Shown: positions 22,302 to 32,233, counted from the first letter of the stretch. The stretch is 64,000 bases of DNA from Bacteroidales bacterium (GCA_910575545.1 CAJTFH010000017.1:1-64000); one strand, 5' to 3'. Program-made: numbers and translations. Notes: generated by a model from the letters alone, not told the origin.

Positions 22302-23161
22302 ACCGACTTTCACTCATAATCACCATAATTGCTTTCTTTGCCATGTTTGAGGTACAAGCAAAGAAGAAAGAGGAATATCCACGTGCCGAGATAAAGGTTG
22401 GCTACACCTACCACGAAACTTTCGTCAGAGGCTCGGATGGGATAATAAAACGTGATATTCCTTTTATCCTATTGGCGAGCAAAGAACATTCGAAGTTTTA
22501 TAACGTAAAAACGGAGTTCAAGGATTCTCTTGAATCCACTCCACAAGGTAGAGCTATCAGCCATCAGCTCCTCAAAGATGCGCTCAAGAGATATACGGAG
22601 ACTAAGGATGAAAGTGCGATGAATTCGTTAGTCTACCAAACATCTCTATATATTTTTCGTTCCGCAGCTGACAATCAAATGACTGTCTATGACAAGGCTG
22701 GCTCACTTGAACACGGGTATTATACGGAGCCTCTTGGCGATATTGTATGGGAAATTTCCGACTCAACAAAGACTGTGTTGGGCTATGATTGCGTGATGGC
22801 AACGGCAAACTATCATGGGCGGGATTGGACGGCATGGTTCACTCCTGATATTCCTTTGCAGGAAGGGCCGTGGAAGTTGACCGGACTGCCGGGTTTGATA
22901 CTCGAAGCAAGTGAATCCACCGGGCAACATTCTTTCGTGGCTACCGGATTGGAGGCTTCTTATCAAGAGATGGTGCCTATTTATCCTTTTCGACAATATG
23001 ACAAGATGTCTCGTGAGGAAATGTTGAGGCAACTGGCCAACTACCGTGACCATCATAACGCCATTGATGGAGCAGCTACCGGGATTCAATTCGGCACAGA
23101 CCATATACGCACAGGCGAAGAAGTAAACATAGATTTTCTTGAGACCGATTATCACGATTGA
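22298..23161 (+). CDS. GLPGLI family protein (1)
   Basis: A 287-residue secreted protein of the GLPGLI family (TIGR01200), named after the motif seen here in WKLTGLPGLILEASE (about 196-201). Before it is the usual phrase WTAWFTPDIPLQEGPWKL, and before that KTVLGYDCVMA. The N-terminus is a signal peptide (MNRLSLIITIIAFFAMFEVQA). Family members are found only in Bacteroidota beside TonB-dependent receptors; their function is not established. It is a paralogue of the next gene, with which it shares the central part. Confidence 0.88.
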   Translation: MNRLSLIITIIAFFAMFEVQAKKKEEYPRAEIKVGYTYHETFVRGSDGIIKRDIPFILLASKEHSKFYNVKTEFKDSLESTPQGRAISHQLLKDALKRYTETKDESAMNSLVYQTSLYIFRSAADNQMTVYDKAGSLEHGYYTEPLGDIVWEISDSTKTVLGYDCVMATANYHGRDWTAWFTPDIPLQEGPWKLTGLPGLILEASESTGQHSFVATGLEASYQEMVPIYPFRQYDKMSREEMLRQLANYRDHHNAIDGAATGIQFGTDHIRTGEEVNIDFLETDYHD

Positions 23162-23163
23162 AT

Positions 23164-24012
23164 ATGAACAGACTGATATTTATACTGCTTTTGTGGGCTG
23201 CAATGACAGCATTTGCAAAAGATTATGTCAAGGATGCGGAGCCGGCTATCCTTGAAGTGCATTATACTCGTATTGAAGTTACCGATACGACAAAGCGTAA
23301 TTCTCATTTCTTTAAGGATCCAGTAATGCTCAGAATCGGGAAAAACAAATCCGTTTTTTGCGGGACAAAGAGATTATGGCAGGATTCAATTATGGAATGT
23401 GACCTCGCGACTTTCTGGGCCATGGATCAGGCAAAAACCATGAGTGGCAAGCGCGATGATACACAATTGGCTTGTGGTCATTATTGGGGTTATATCTATA
23501 AGAATATTCCTAATGGCAAAGTTACTGAACGTTGTTATTTCGATATGGAGCATTGGCAATATTCAGAAGATTGGGATAAACCCGAATGGGCAATAGGAAA
23601 CAGCACAAAGACCATATTGGGTTACGAATGTGTTGAAGCAACCACTGATTATCGTGGGCGAAAATGGACTGCCTGGTTCGCACCGGAGATTCCAATTCAG
23701 GAAGGTCCGTGGAAACTCTGTGGTTTGCCGGGGTTGATTCTTGAAGCACACGACGCCAATAATGAATATATTTTTGAAGCCAACGGCCTTGTGCAGAATC
23801 CCAATTCAGAAGTCGGGATTTTCACTTATGATGATAAAACAGGCTACACTACAGTGAACCGCGACAAGTTTTTCAACAACTGGTGGAAATACTCAAACTC
23901 AAATTTTGCGGCGAAAATACAAGCAGCCTATGGAGTTGGTTCAACCCCGACCAATGAGAAACAAATCGTCCATCACGACAAAGAGGAAACCAACTATCCT
24001 CACGACCTATGA
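23164..24012 (+). CDS. GLPGLI family protein (2)
   Basis: A 282-residue secreted protein, paralogue of the preceding one. The motif WKLCGLPGLILEAHD is at about 187-192 and is preceded by TAWFAPEIPIQEGPWKL and KTILGYECVEATTDY. The signal peptide is MNRLIFILLLWAAMTAFA. ATG 23164 is chosen; a TTG at 23158 would overlap the previous stop. The stop overlaps the TonB receptor gene by 4 nt. Two copies in tandem suggest they work as a pair or bind different ligands. Confidence 0.88.
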   Translation: MNRLIFILLLWAAMTAFAKDYVKDAEPAILEVHYTRIEVTDTTKRNSHFFKDPVMLRIGKNKSVFCGTKRLWQDSIMECDLATFWAMDQAKTMSGKRDDTQLACGHYWGYIYKNIPNGKVTERCYFDMEHWQYSEDWDKPEWAIGNSTKTILGYECVEATTDYRGRKWTAWFAPEIPIQEGPWKLCGLPGLILEAHDANNEYIFEANGLVQNPNSEVGIFTYDDKTGYTTVNRDKFFNNWWKYSNSNFAAKIQAAYGVGSTPTNEKQIVHHDKEETNYPHDL

Positions 24013-26588
24013 ACCGACTGCTATTCATAATCGCATTTGCATTGGCTGCGCTGAACGGTGTTGCACAGGTCAATGTGTCGGGTGTGGTCGTGGAGGAAGG
24101 TACAAATGAGCCGCTAACAGGAGCTTCTGTGATTCTACGCACTGCCGAGGGGAAAATAAAGAAGTATGCCACTTCTGATGCCAACGGCAAGTTTACAATC
24201 TCCACTTCTAAAATCAAGGGTTACACTCTCGATGTGTCGATGATGAGTTTTGCAAAGCAGACTGTAAAACTTGACAGCGTTCAGTTGCCAGTTACAATCG
24301 TCATGGAGGCTTCGGCAACAATGCTTAAAGAGGTTGCGGTGAAAGCCGACCGCATCCGTGAGCAAGGGGATACCATCACATACAATGTCGTGACTTTTGC
24401 ACAAGCACAAGACCGGAGTATCGGCGATGTGCTGAAACGTATGCCAGGTATTGATGTGTCGAACTCCGGCAAAATCCAGTATCAGGGCGAGGACATCAAC
24501 AAGTTCTACATAGAGGGTTCCGACCTGTTGGGTGGCAAATACGGAATAGCAACCAACGGAATAAATCATGATGATGTCGGCGCGGTCGAGGTTATGGAAA
24601 ACCATCAGCCGATGCAGGTGCTGTCTGGTATCAGTTTTTCCGATAAGGCTGCCATCAACCTAAAACTGAAGAACAAGGCGAAAGCCACATGGACTTTCCA
24701 CGGCGACGCCGGAGGCGGTTACTCCTGGCAACCGGAGGGCGCGGTGTGGGACGGCGAACTATTCGCAATGGCAGTTATGCCCGGATTCCAGAACATCACC
24801 ACATTCAAGACCAACAATATAGGCGAAGACCTTTCGGCGAGTGCCACTGATTTCTTCGCAGCACGCCGAGCGACAGGACTGAGCCAATATGTAAGCGTTT
24901 CGCTCCCCGGAGTGCCAAACCTTAGCCGCAAACGCACGCTGTTCAATCGCTCGGCTTTGGTTTCAACAAACTCCCTGTGGAAAGTTAAAAATGGGGAGTT
25001 CAAGGCACAGGTTGATTACTCGTTCAACCGAGTCACGGCTCAGGCCGCTAATATAACAACATACTTTCTTGAAAGTGACGACCGTGTGATCACCGAAAAC
25101 CGTGACGGCCGCGACCGCTCCCACACTCTCTCCGGCAAGTTCATCTATGAGGTCAATCAAAAAACAACATTCATCAACAACACCCTCTCTACAAACATTG
25201 ACTGGGACGATGTGAGGCTCGGAGTGACCGGTTCGCTGCCAAATGAACAGTCGGCAAAATTGCCGGATTACTATGTCGCCAACAAATTCAAGATGATCAA
25301 ACGGTTCAACGGCAAACACCTCATCACGTTCCAGAGCAACAACGAATGGGAGTCACTGCCGCAGACGCTCAATGTTTCATTGGACGGTAGTACCCTTAGC
25401 CAGCACATCGGCGACCATGCTTTCTATACCCATGAGAGTGCCGCCTACGCTTTCTCGATAAAAGGCATAACAGTCAGCCTTGAAGGTGGAGTGAAAGGAT
25501 ATTTACGTTCACTTAATACCGAATTACCTGATATGCCTACCGAGCTGCCTGGCACAACGGAGAATGTACTCAACACAAACTATTTCACCGTTTATGCCAC
25601 CCCGAAGTTTGAATATTGGGTGAAGCGGGTGAATTTCACTCTCAACGCCCCGGTCAGCTTCGCGCATTACACCTTTGACAAGGCTCTCGCCAACCGCTCG
25701 GAAGTATATTTCTCCCCATCGCTCAGCATGAACTGGAAACCGAACAACCGCTTTTCTATGACGTTGCGAGGAGGTACCGGTCGCTCTCCTATGAATCTCA
25801 ACATGATTCAGCCCGGCTACATCATGACCAACTACCGCACATTCAAGCAAGGCGTAGATGATTTCTACAACTCAACATCGCAGAATGTATCGGCAAGTTT
25901 CGCCTACAAGCACACTCGTCGCGGAGTGTTCGCCAACGCTATGGTAATGCAGTCGTGGTCGCATCTGCCGTACACAATGGCGCAACAGCTCTACGGCGAT
26001 TATATCGTCTATTCTTATACCGATGCCAAAAGTGACGGACAAAATCTGTTGGCTATGGGCAGCGTTGGTAAGACTCTCGACTTTATGCGCGGATCTGCAA
26101 ACGTCAACGGCTCATTCAACCGTGGCGAGTCGCATCTCTTCTCCGAAAGCAATGCCGTTAATTCGATAAGTCTCGGCTGGAGTGTAGGAGCAAAAATCAA
26201 TGGCGCGCCGCTCCGTTGGCTCAGTTTTGATTATCACATAGACTTCTCCAACAGCCAACTCCGGATGAACGGAGTCAAGAACTCATGGCTCAGTGGTATG
26301 GAAAACTCCTTGCTCATCAACATTATGCCTCACTCCAAATTGGAATGGCGCATAATGGGCGAGCACTACCGTAACGAACTCACCGAGGGTAAATATAAAA
26401 ATGTGTTCCTGCTCGACACAAAGTTGGTTTATAAACTCAACAAGCGCATCGAACTCTCTGCGATGCTCAACAACATCTTCAACCAACGCACATACAATTA
26501 CACAACCTACAGTCAGCTCTCCTCCTTCGAGTCGCAACGGTGGCTCCGCGGACGCGAACTGCTGTTCACAATCTCTTTAAGGAAATGA
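24009..26588 (+). CDS. TonB-dependent receptor with carboxypeptidase-like regulatory domain
   Basis: An 859-residue outer-membrane protein. After a signal peptide (MNRLLFIIAFALAALNGVAQ) comes a CarboxypepD-reg-like beta sandwich (about 20-105; VSGVVVEEGTNEPLTGASVI), then the plug (about 110-230; GDVLKRMPGIDV...) and a long beta-barrel that ends in an aromatic-rich strand with a C-terminal basic residue (LLFTISLRK). This is the build of SusC-like or siderophore-type receptors, but no SusD gene is present. The GLPGLI proteins next to it may play the partner role. Imported ligand unknown. Confidence 0.88.
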   Translation: MNRLLFIIAFALAALNGVAQVNVSGVVVEEGTNEPLTGASVILRTAEGKIKKYATSDANGKFTISTSKIKGYTLDVSMMSFAKQTVKLDSVQLPVTIVMEASATMLKEVAVKADRIREQGDTITYNVVTFAQAQDRSIGDVLKRMPGIDVSNSGKIQYQGEDINKFYIEGSDLLGGKYGIATNGINHDDVGAVEVMENHQPMQVLSGISFSDKAAINLKLKNKAKATWTFHGDAGGGYSWQPEGAVWDGELFAMAVMPGFQNITTFKTNNIGEDLSASATDFFAARRATGLSQYVSVSLPGVPNLSRKRTLFNRSALVSTNSLWKVKNGEFKAQVDYSFNRVTAQAANITTYFLESDDRVITENRDGRDRSHTLSGKFIYEVNQKTTFINNTLSTNIDWDDVRLGVTGSLPNEQSAKLPDYYVANKFKMIKRFNGKHLITFQSNNEWESLPQTLNVSLDGSTLSQHIGDHAFYTHESAAYAFSIKGITVSLEGGVKGYLRSLNTELPDMPTELPGTTENVLNTNYFTVYATPKFEYWVKRVNFTLNAPVSFAHYTFDKALANRSEVYFSPSLSMNWKPNNRFSMTLRGGTGRSPMNLNMIQPGYIMTNYRTFKQGVDDFYNSTSQNVSASFAYKHTRRGVFANAMVMQSWSHLPYTMAQQLYGDYIVYSYTDAKSDGQNLLAMGSVGKTLDFMRGSANVNGSFNRGESHLFSESNAVNSISLGWSVGAKINGAPLRWLSFDYHIDFSNSQLRMNGVKNSWLSGMENSLLINIMPHSKLEWRIMGEHYRNELTEGKYKNVFLLDTKLVYKLNKRIELSAMLNNIFNQRTYNYTTYSQLSSFESQRWLRGRELLFTISLRK

Positions 26589-28651
26589 AAAAGTTAATCA
26601 CCCTCTCCGTAATGTGCCTTGTGGCGATAGCTGCCGTCGCAAAGGAATATGCACAGGAGCAACCGGACTCCATCAAAACGCAGGAGTTGAAGGAGGTTGT
26701 GGTAAACGCCTCGTACTTGACACGTGAGGATGATCATATCTCCGCCATTCCTACAAAGGAACAGCGGAAACATGCTGTCAGCGGTTATGATCTGCTGCGT
26801 AATTTGATGATTCCGGGTATTTCGGTTAACCGAACAACGGGGAGCGTTACAACACCTGCCGGCACTGCAACACTCTATATTGATGGACGTGAGGTGGATT
26901 TCCGTGAGGTGCAGTCTTTGAGACCGAAGGATATTGCCCGTGTGGAATATTTCGACATTCCGACAGGCAAATACGCCAAAGACGCAGCCGCAATAAATTT
27001 CGTGTTGAGAACTCTCAACAACGGCGGTTATACACAGTTGGATGCCATGCAGGGCCTGGGGTATCTGAACGGTGACTACAATCTGATTTCAAAATATGTT
27101 GTCGGCAACAAGAGCATAAACCTTTGGGCCGGATATTCACTTGAAAATCCTAAATCCACGCTTGATGAAACCGAATCATTTAATTTTGAGGACGGTATAT
27201 TGAACAGAAATAATACCTATTCCAATGTCGGTAACCGTGATTCAGAAGAATATGTGCAGGCTTCCATAAGCAACAGAGGGAATAAATATATCTGGATGCT
27301 CCGGGGAGGCATAGCATGGACTGACAGCAGAAATGATGTCGGCAATGGAATAGTCAATTATTGGCTGACAGATGCAGCTTTCAACGATGGTGACGTTGTA
27401 AATCTCCATAGTAAAAACAAGACCATGCGGCCGAGCCTGTATTTCTTTGGAATGCACACATTTTCAGAAAACAAGAGACTTGATTATGTGGCGGACGGAT
27501 ATTATTCCAGAAATGACTTTAACAGGCAATATAAAGATAATGATGCCTTATACAAGTCTCTGGTTAAAGAAGATTACTGGTACACAAAGTTGAACGCCAA
27601 CTATTCATGGACTCTCAGTCACCGTAATAGCCTTGTTTTCACATTCTATGAGTTCCTGAGAGTAAGTGATTCTGATTATTCCGGGACTGCGGCATACAAT
27701 CAGAATCTCCGTTCTTCTGAAACTATCCTGTTTGTTGACTACTCCCAGCGTTTGGGGCGGTTCTTCTATGACATCAATCCCGGCTTGTCGTTCCTCACAT
27801 ACCGGCTGAAAGGTATGAAGTCGATTAACCACCTCACACCACGTCTTCAAGCAAGAGCGGCATATATGATTGATCGTAAGCAACAGTTGCAATTCGCTTT
27901 TGCGTTGGGTAACACATATCCAAGAATCAACACCATAAACAATGTTGAGCAGCAGATTGACCCAATAATCATTCTGAAAGGAAATCCAGACATGGATAAC
28001 TCCATATTGCTCAGCCCACGCTTGAGTTATAATCTGAACCTTAATAAAATCGCGTTGCAAGCCGGTGTGTCGTATTTCTATCAGAATCATTCCATTATCT
28101 CCGACTATTACATCAGGGAGGGCAATCTGATAAGTACATTCCGCGATGATTGTATCTACCATAAGCCGGGAGCGGATTTGTCTTTGACATACAAGCCATC
28201 CAACGCCCTCAATATAAATATCTCCGGACAATGGAGCGAGCAACTGGCACGAGGAGGAGTTCAACACCGCAACCTGTCGGTATTCACCGGAAGCGCAACT
28301 GTAAATTACTATGTCGGGGACTTCTCTTTTGGTGCATGGGTGTCAACGCCAACAAGAGATTTGGTTGACAGCCAGATACGGAGAAAGACCTACTGGCAGT
28401 ATCAACTTTCGGCGATGTGGACTCACGACCATTGGGCGATAGAAGCCAACGCCAATAATCTATTCCTCATGCACAACCGCATCATAGATGAATTGAACAC
28501 TCCCTCATACTCATATAAACAGACTAACTGGAATCGACAATATAATCAATACGCCACCCTTAAAGTGGCATATACTATTGATTATGGTAAGAAGACTTCA
28601 AAATCTCCCTCTTACGAACACAACGATTCTGAAAGTGCAATCTTGAAATAA
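26585..28651 (+). CDS. TonB-dependent receptor-like outer-membrane beta-barrel protein
   Basis: A 688-residue protein. ATG 26585 overlaps the previous stop and gives a signal peptide (MKKLITLSVMCLVAIAAVA); the frame extends upstream without support. Plug motifs are SGYDLLRNLMIPGISVN and TLYIDGREVDFREV (about 65-105), followed by an outer-membrane beta-barrel. It lacks the CarboxypepD-reg domain of its neighbour. This plug/barrel type is linked to GLPGLI operons. It is the last gene of the operon and is followed by a terminator. Low G+C content compared with the tra genes. Confidence 0.82.
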   Translation: MKKLITLSVMCLVAIAAVAKEYAQEQPDSIKTQELKEVVVNASYLTREDDHISAIPTKEQRKHAVSGYDLLRNLMIPGISVNRTTGSVTTPAGTATLYIDGREVDFREVQSLRPKDIARVEYFDIPTGKYAKDAAAINFVLRTLNNGGYTQLDAMQGLGYLNGDYNLISKYVVGNKSINLWAGYSLENPKSTLDETESFNFEDGILNRNNTYSNVGNRDSEEYVQASISNRGNKYIWMLRGGIAWTDSRNDVGNGIVNYWLTDAAFNDGDVVNLHSKNKTMRPSLYFFGMHTFSENKRLDYVADGYYSRNDFNRQYKDNDALYKSLVKEDYWYTKLNANYSWTLSHRNSLVFTFYEFLRVSDSDYSGTAAYNQNLRSSETILFVDYSQRLGRFFYDINPGLSFLTYRLKGMKSINHLTPRLQARAAYMIDRKQQLQFAFALGNTYPRINTINNVEQQIDPIIILKGNPDMDNSILLSPRLSYNLNLNKIALQAGVSYFYQNHSIISDYYIREGNLISTFRDDCIYHKPGADLSLTYKPSNALNINISGQWSEQLARGGVQHRNLSVFTGSATVNYYVGDFSFGAWVSTPTRDLVDSQIRRKTYWQYQLSAMWTHDHWAIEANANNLFLMHNRIIDELNTPSYSYKQTNWNRQYNQYATLKVAYTIDYGKKTSKSPSYEHNDSESAILK

Positions 28652-28673
28652 AAACAGCAAATCATACTATATT

Positions 28674-28704
28674 CGGCTCCTGGCACGATGTCGGGAGCCG
28701 TTTT
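28674..28704 (+). terminator. Terminator of the GLPGLI/TonB operon
   Basis: CGGCTCC (28674-28680) pairs with GGAGCCG (28694-28700) and is followed by TTTT. The surrounding phrase AATCATACTA...GATGTCGGG is also found near 17914-17955, where the stem is AGCTCC/GGGGCT. Confidence 0.65.
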
Positions 28705-28762
28705 CAATAAACCATCATAGCCGTTATAAGTCATAACATTATAAACATAAGAAAAATAGCAG

Positions 28763-29773
28763 ATGAGAAAGACTATGTTCCGATATACCGATATTAATGG
28801 CGTGATTATGTTGCCATTTATCTTACTGTTTAGTCTGGTGTCCTCTTGTGGTAACAAACACTCGTACTCTATATATCAATTTGACAATGGCGATGATTAT
28901 TTTTGTGAGGGATTGCAGAGGATAGTCAACAAGGACGGCAAAATCGGATTTGCCGACAGCCTCGGCAATGTGGCGATAGAACCTCGTTTTGCTTTCGCCT
29001 TTCCTTTTGAGGATGGCTATGCCAAAGTTACAGATGAAGGTAAATCAGAGCCGGTTGGTGAATACAGGACATGGGTAAGTGATTCATGGTATTATATCGA
29101 CCACGATGGGAATACACATCCTGAAATATTTGATTTGCAAGGAACGGTTTTCGACTCCACAGACGGAACACCGTTAAATCAGGCGATTGTGAAAGACCTC
29201 ACTAATCACGGAGCTACAATATCTAAAGAAGATGGTTCTTTCTCAATACGTGTAAATGACGGGGATAGTATAAATATCGGTTTTGTAGGCTATTATCCAC
29301 AGACTATAAAGGTTGCGTCCTCAGATTCTGTCTATTGGCACATAGCCATGAAGGAAACTGCACCTATAATCGAGCCAATGCTTCAGAAAAGTTATTCAAC
29401 GACACCGGGTGTCACGATGACAGTTCTGAATACCGATGGCGTGACATTACCGATAGACTCCCTGAATGTTGTCTGGCGTAACAATACCAATTCGACAGTT
29501 CTTTTCGGAGAATGGTTTGAGATTCAAGGAAAAGAAAACGATCAGTGGAAAAGACTTCCAATAGATAAAAAATATATGGAAGAAGGAGCTTGCCTCACTG
29601 TATTCACTGCGATTGCCTATATTTTGGAAACAAAGTCCCAACGTGAAGATATAGTAAAACCGTGGTTTTATGGTAAAAATCTTAACCGGGGCGTATATCG
29701 GTTAGTCAAGACATTTCACTTTGACAATTCGGAGAGACAAGACACTGCTTTCGTGGAATTTGAGATAAGATAA
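28763..29773 (+). CDS. Lipoprotein with WG-repeat, carboxypeptidase-like and Ig-like domains
   Basis: A 336-residue lipoprotein (lipobox VSSC near residue 29). After the Cys comes a WG-repeat region (KIGFADSLGNVAIEPRF, then FAFPFEDGYAKV and DSWYYIDHDG), a CarboxypepD-reg-like domain (about 128-210; GTVFDSTDGTPLNQAIV) and an Ig-like domain (about 225-330; LNVVWRNNTNSTVLFGEWF). The WG part is a close relative of that in the protein encoded at 61297-62532. These extracellular domains bind or scaffold; no enzymatic motif is seen. The function is unknown. Confidence 0.75.
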   Translation: MRKTMFRYTDINGVIMLPFILLFSLVSSCGNKHSYSIYQFDNGDDYFCEGLQRIVNKDGKIGFADSLGNVAIEPRFAFAFPFEDGYAKVTDEGKSEPVGEYRTWVSDSWYYIDHDGNTHPEIFDLQGTVFDSTDGTPLNQAIVKDLTNHGATISKEDGSFSIRVNDGDSINIGFVGYYPQTIKVASSDSVYWHIAMKETAPIIEPMLQKSYSTTPGVTMTVLNTDGVTLPIDSLNVVWRNNTNSTVLFGEWFEIQGKENDQWKRLPIDKKYMEEGACLTVFTAIAYILETKSQREDIVKPWFYGKNLNRGVYRLVKTFHFDNSERQDTAFVEFEIR

Positions 29774-29852
29774 AGCACAATATATCCAGTGATTTATCAC
29801 CGTTTGACTGCGAGGAAGTATAATAATCCGATAAAGCATGACGCTACAATGG

Positions 29853-29899
29853 TTTTCCAAAGAGGCGGCTTTTGGGAGGGGACGAGCAAAAGCCGCCCC
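29853..29899 (-). terminator. TTCCAAAGA-tagged hairpin (copy B)
   Basis: GGCGGCTTTT (29864-29873) pairs with AAAAGCCGCC (29888-29897) next to TTCCAAAGA. It is nearly the same sequence as 17964-18010 and lies 48 nt downstream of the end of the ParB-like gene, in the direction of its transcription. Confidence 0.55.
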
Positions 29900-29947
29900 G
29901 CGCCTCTCGGCATGGGGTGGCTTGCTCAAACATAGGTGCTTGTCGCT

Positions 29948-31900
29948 TTATGCAACAGCTTCTTCGCAGTACCTTTCTTCTTCGGTAAGTATCGCCTCGG
30001 CTTCTTCTTCCGTTGGTTCGTATTGGATAGCCTCGGTCTCTGCCTCGGAAATGTCGGGAGTGGCTTCTTCCGTGGAGGGTTCAGCTTCCTGCATAGGTTC
30101 TTCTTGGGGCGCGTTCTCGGCTTCCGGTGCAACCTCGGTCTCTACCTCGGTGGTGTCGGGAGTGGCTTCTGCCGTAGTGGGTTCTGCCTCCGGCATAGGT
30201 TCTTCTTCGGGTGCGTTCTCGGCTTCCGGCTCAGTTGCTTCGGGTTCGGTATCTTTGGCGAGTAGAGCCTTGCGTTCCTCGATACGTTGGTGTCGCTTCT
30301 CGTAAATCTCGTTATACTCGGCTTCGATGTTGGCGAGTTCTTCCGGCATGTGCTTCTTGGCGAAAGAAAGCAGGAGGTCGGCAATGGCGTTGTCACGATA
30401 CGCACCCTTGAAATTGTCAATTAGAAAATCCCTGCGGATTATCGCCTTTGTCTTGGCGTTGAGATTGGCGATGATTGTCATTTTCTCGCTGTCGTTGAGA
30501 ACATATTGAGACTTGCGGTCGGTCAGTCCGACGGCTTCGTAATGCTCTTTGCGGAGCGATGAGAGCAGGAAGAAATATATCATCTTGTCCTCGTCCTGCG
30601 AGAATTTAGTTTCGGTGATGTCGGCTTCGAGGATTTTCTTCTTCGTGTCCTCGATTGTACGCTCCACGGCTATCTCCTTGTTGCGTTTGTCCTTTGCCTC
30701 CAACTTGGCGATTTCGGCTTTCGGATTATTGCAGTCCTCACTCGGCTTGGCAGGGGTAGCCATATATCCGAGCGTCACATCATTTCGCCCGATTGTGATG
30801 TATAGTGTGATTTCTCCTGCCTCGGCTTTTGCTGTGAGTTCGGCACACTTTTCCCTATGCGCCTCCACTTTGCCCTCGTATGCCTTTACTGCCTCGGCAT
30901 ATTCTTCCTCGGTGTCGAAGCGGTCGGATTGGGGTGCGATAGGTTCAAAGGGGTAAGGTGTCAGATAGCCACCGAGTTTTTCGATGTCATAGCCCATTTC
31001 AGTCAGCAGTGCGTTCACCCTCTCGTTGCGGTCATACTCCGAGTGGCAGAAATTGGCGGTGGGATGTTCGTTCAGCATATCAACCGCCTTGTCGGTGAGA
31101 TAGCCGATGTGCTTCTCACGAAGACAAGAGGGATTGGAGCAGTTGCCCTCACAGCCGTCCTCGCAGAACAGCAGAAGATTTATGGTGTTGAAAGGGCATG
31201 AGGCACACGCCGATTTGTCGAAGCGGTAACGGCTTAGGTCGGTTGTGTAGTTCTTTTCTATGAGCCGAGCCACATTGGAGGCGTTCATACCACGCCAATT
31301 ATTGCAGGTCACTCCGTCTTTGAGGTGGGAGTTGTAAACATCGGTCTGTATGTCAACTCCGTAACGGCTTATCTCGGTTGCCACTGCCACCGTGATTTCC
31401 TCGGTGTCAATCAGCCGTGCGATTTCGGGTATGAGGGTTGTGAGTTTTATTCGGGTGCGGATATAGGTCTCGCTCTTGCCTATCTGCGTGGCGAGTGTGG
31501 CATAGTCGTAGCGTCCGCTGTCGATTGCAGCCTTTAACGTCTCGGCTTCTTCCATAGGCGTGATGTCCTGGCGGTGCAGGTTCTCCGCAATAGCATTTTG
31601 TTCGGCTTCATCATCGGAAAGGTCGGTATAGACTGTTGCCTTGATGTCCTCTTTCCCTGCGATGAGGGAGGCGCGGTATCTTCGCTCGCCATACACGATT
31701 TCGTAGCGGTCAGTGCCGGCGATTGGTCGTACACCTATCGCGTGGAGAATACCTTGACGGCTGATAGAGTCAGCGAGTTCGGTGAGGCTCTGCTCGTCGA
31801 AATTCTTACGGGGGTTGTAGTTGCTCGGCTGAATGAGAGCGAGGGAGATTGTGGCTTCCTGTACGTTTGCGGTGTTGGTCTGAATTGCTGTTGCTTCCAT
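29948..31900 (-). CDS. ParB-like partition/regulator protein with acidic repeat tail
   Basis: A 650-residue ParB/RepB/Spo0J-type protein. The N-terminal ParB domain has the motifs SNYNPRKNFDEQSL, IVYGERRYRASL and NAIAENLHRQDITPMEEAE, then an HTH (ATLATQIGKSETYIRTR). A Cys-rich zinc-like cluster (CASCPFN ... CEDGCEGNCSNPSC) follows near 235-265, and a coiled middle. The tail from about 560 is acidic with two 32-residue direct repeats that start PEAENAP. No ParA gene is close by. On ICEs such proteins stabilise the element or regulate genes. The tail is probably flexible. Confidence 0.85.
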   Translation of the reverse strand: MEATAIQTNTANVQEATISLALIQPSNYNPRKNFDEQSLTELADSISRQGILHAIGVRPIAGTDRYEIVYGERRYRASLIAGKEDIKATVYTDLSDDEAEQNAIAENLHRQDITPMEEAETLKAAIDSGRYDYATLATQIGKSETYIRTRIKLTTLIPEIARLIDTEEITVAVATEISRYGVDIQTDVYNSHLKDGVTCNNWRGMNASNVARLIEKNYTTDLSRYRFDKSACASCPFNTINLLLFCEDGCEGNCSNPSCLREKHIGYLTDKAVDMLNEHPTANFCHSEYDRNERVNALLTEMGYDIEKLGGYLTPYPFEPIAPQSDRFDTEEEYAEAVKAYEGKVEAHREKCAELTAKAEAGEITLYITIGRNDVTLGYMATPAKPSEDCNNPKAEIAKLEAKDKRNKEIAVERTIEDTKKKILEADITETKFSQDEDKMIYFFLLSSLRKEHYEAVGLTDRKSQYVLNDSEKMTIIANLNAKTKAIIRRDFLIDNFKGAYRDNAIADLLLSFAKKHMPEELANIEAEYNEIYEKRHQRIEERKALLAKDTEPEATEPEAENAPEEEPMPEAEPTTAEATPDTTEVETEVAPEAENAPQEEPMQEAEPSTEEATPDISEAETEAIQYEPTEEEAEAILTEEERYCEEAVA

Positions 31901-32233
31901 AATTTGAGGGTTTTAGATGTTTGAGTTTTTTTGTTTTTTTCCCTTTTGTTTGAAGCCTTGTGGCTTCTCGCGTCCGGGGGATTTTTTCGATACAATCAAG
32001 ACGGAGGGCACAGGGGGCGCAAGGCAAGTGTGGCAAGTGAAAAAATACGGAATACCCGATTTGGCACAAATCGTGGAAGGCTGCCGGATTTTTTCATGCA
32101 GCCAAGCCGGAGGCGGTCGCTTGCCGGCGTCACCGCCCGCCGTTACTTCGTAGCGAAAAACCAACGGACGCAGAAGCCGCAAGTAATCAAAGATAAGTTG
32201 CCGCCTCCAGTACCTTTTTATTCATAAATCATC
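31901..32233 (-). promoter_or_regulatory. Structured 5' leader of parB-like gene (diverged copy 3)
   Basis: A gene-free 330-nt stretch. On the minus strand a hairpin GAAGCC/ACAA/GGCTTC (31967-31952) is followed by AAACAAAAGGG and AACTCAAACATC before the start codon, the same order as at 15127-15061 and 20118-20062. The hairpin bases differ from those copies in a pair-preserving way. Upstream parts GGCAAGTGTG and GGAATACCC are also related. It is a member of a leader family, not of the exact 680-bp repeat. Confidence 0.5.

Noticed and set aside
26540-26584. Longer N-terminus for the second TonB-type receptor
   Set aside because: It would overlap the previous gene by 49 nt and hide the signal peptide that begins at 26585.
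29838-31924. Several plus-strand frames opposite the ParB-like gene
   Set aside because: They mirror the Glu/Ala-rich codons of the real gene and have no known domain.
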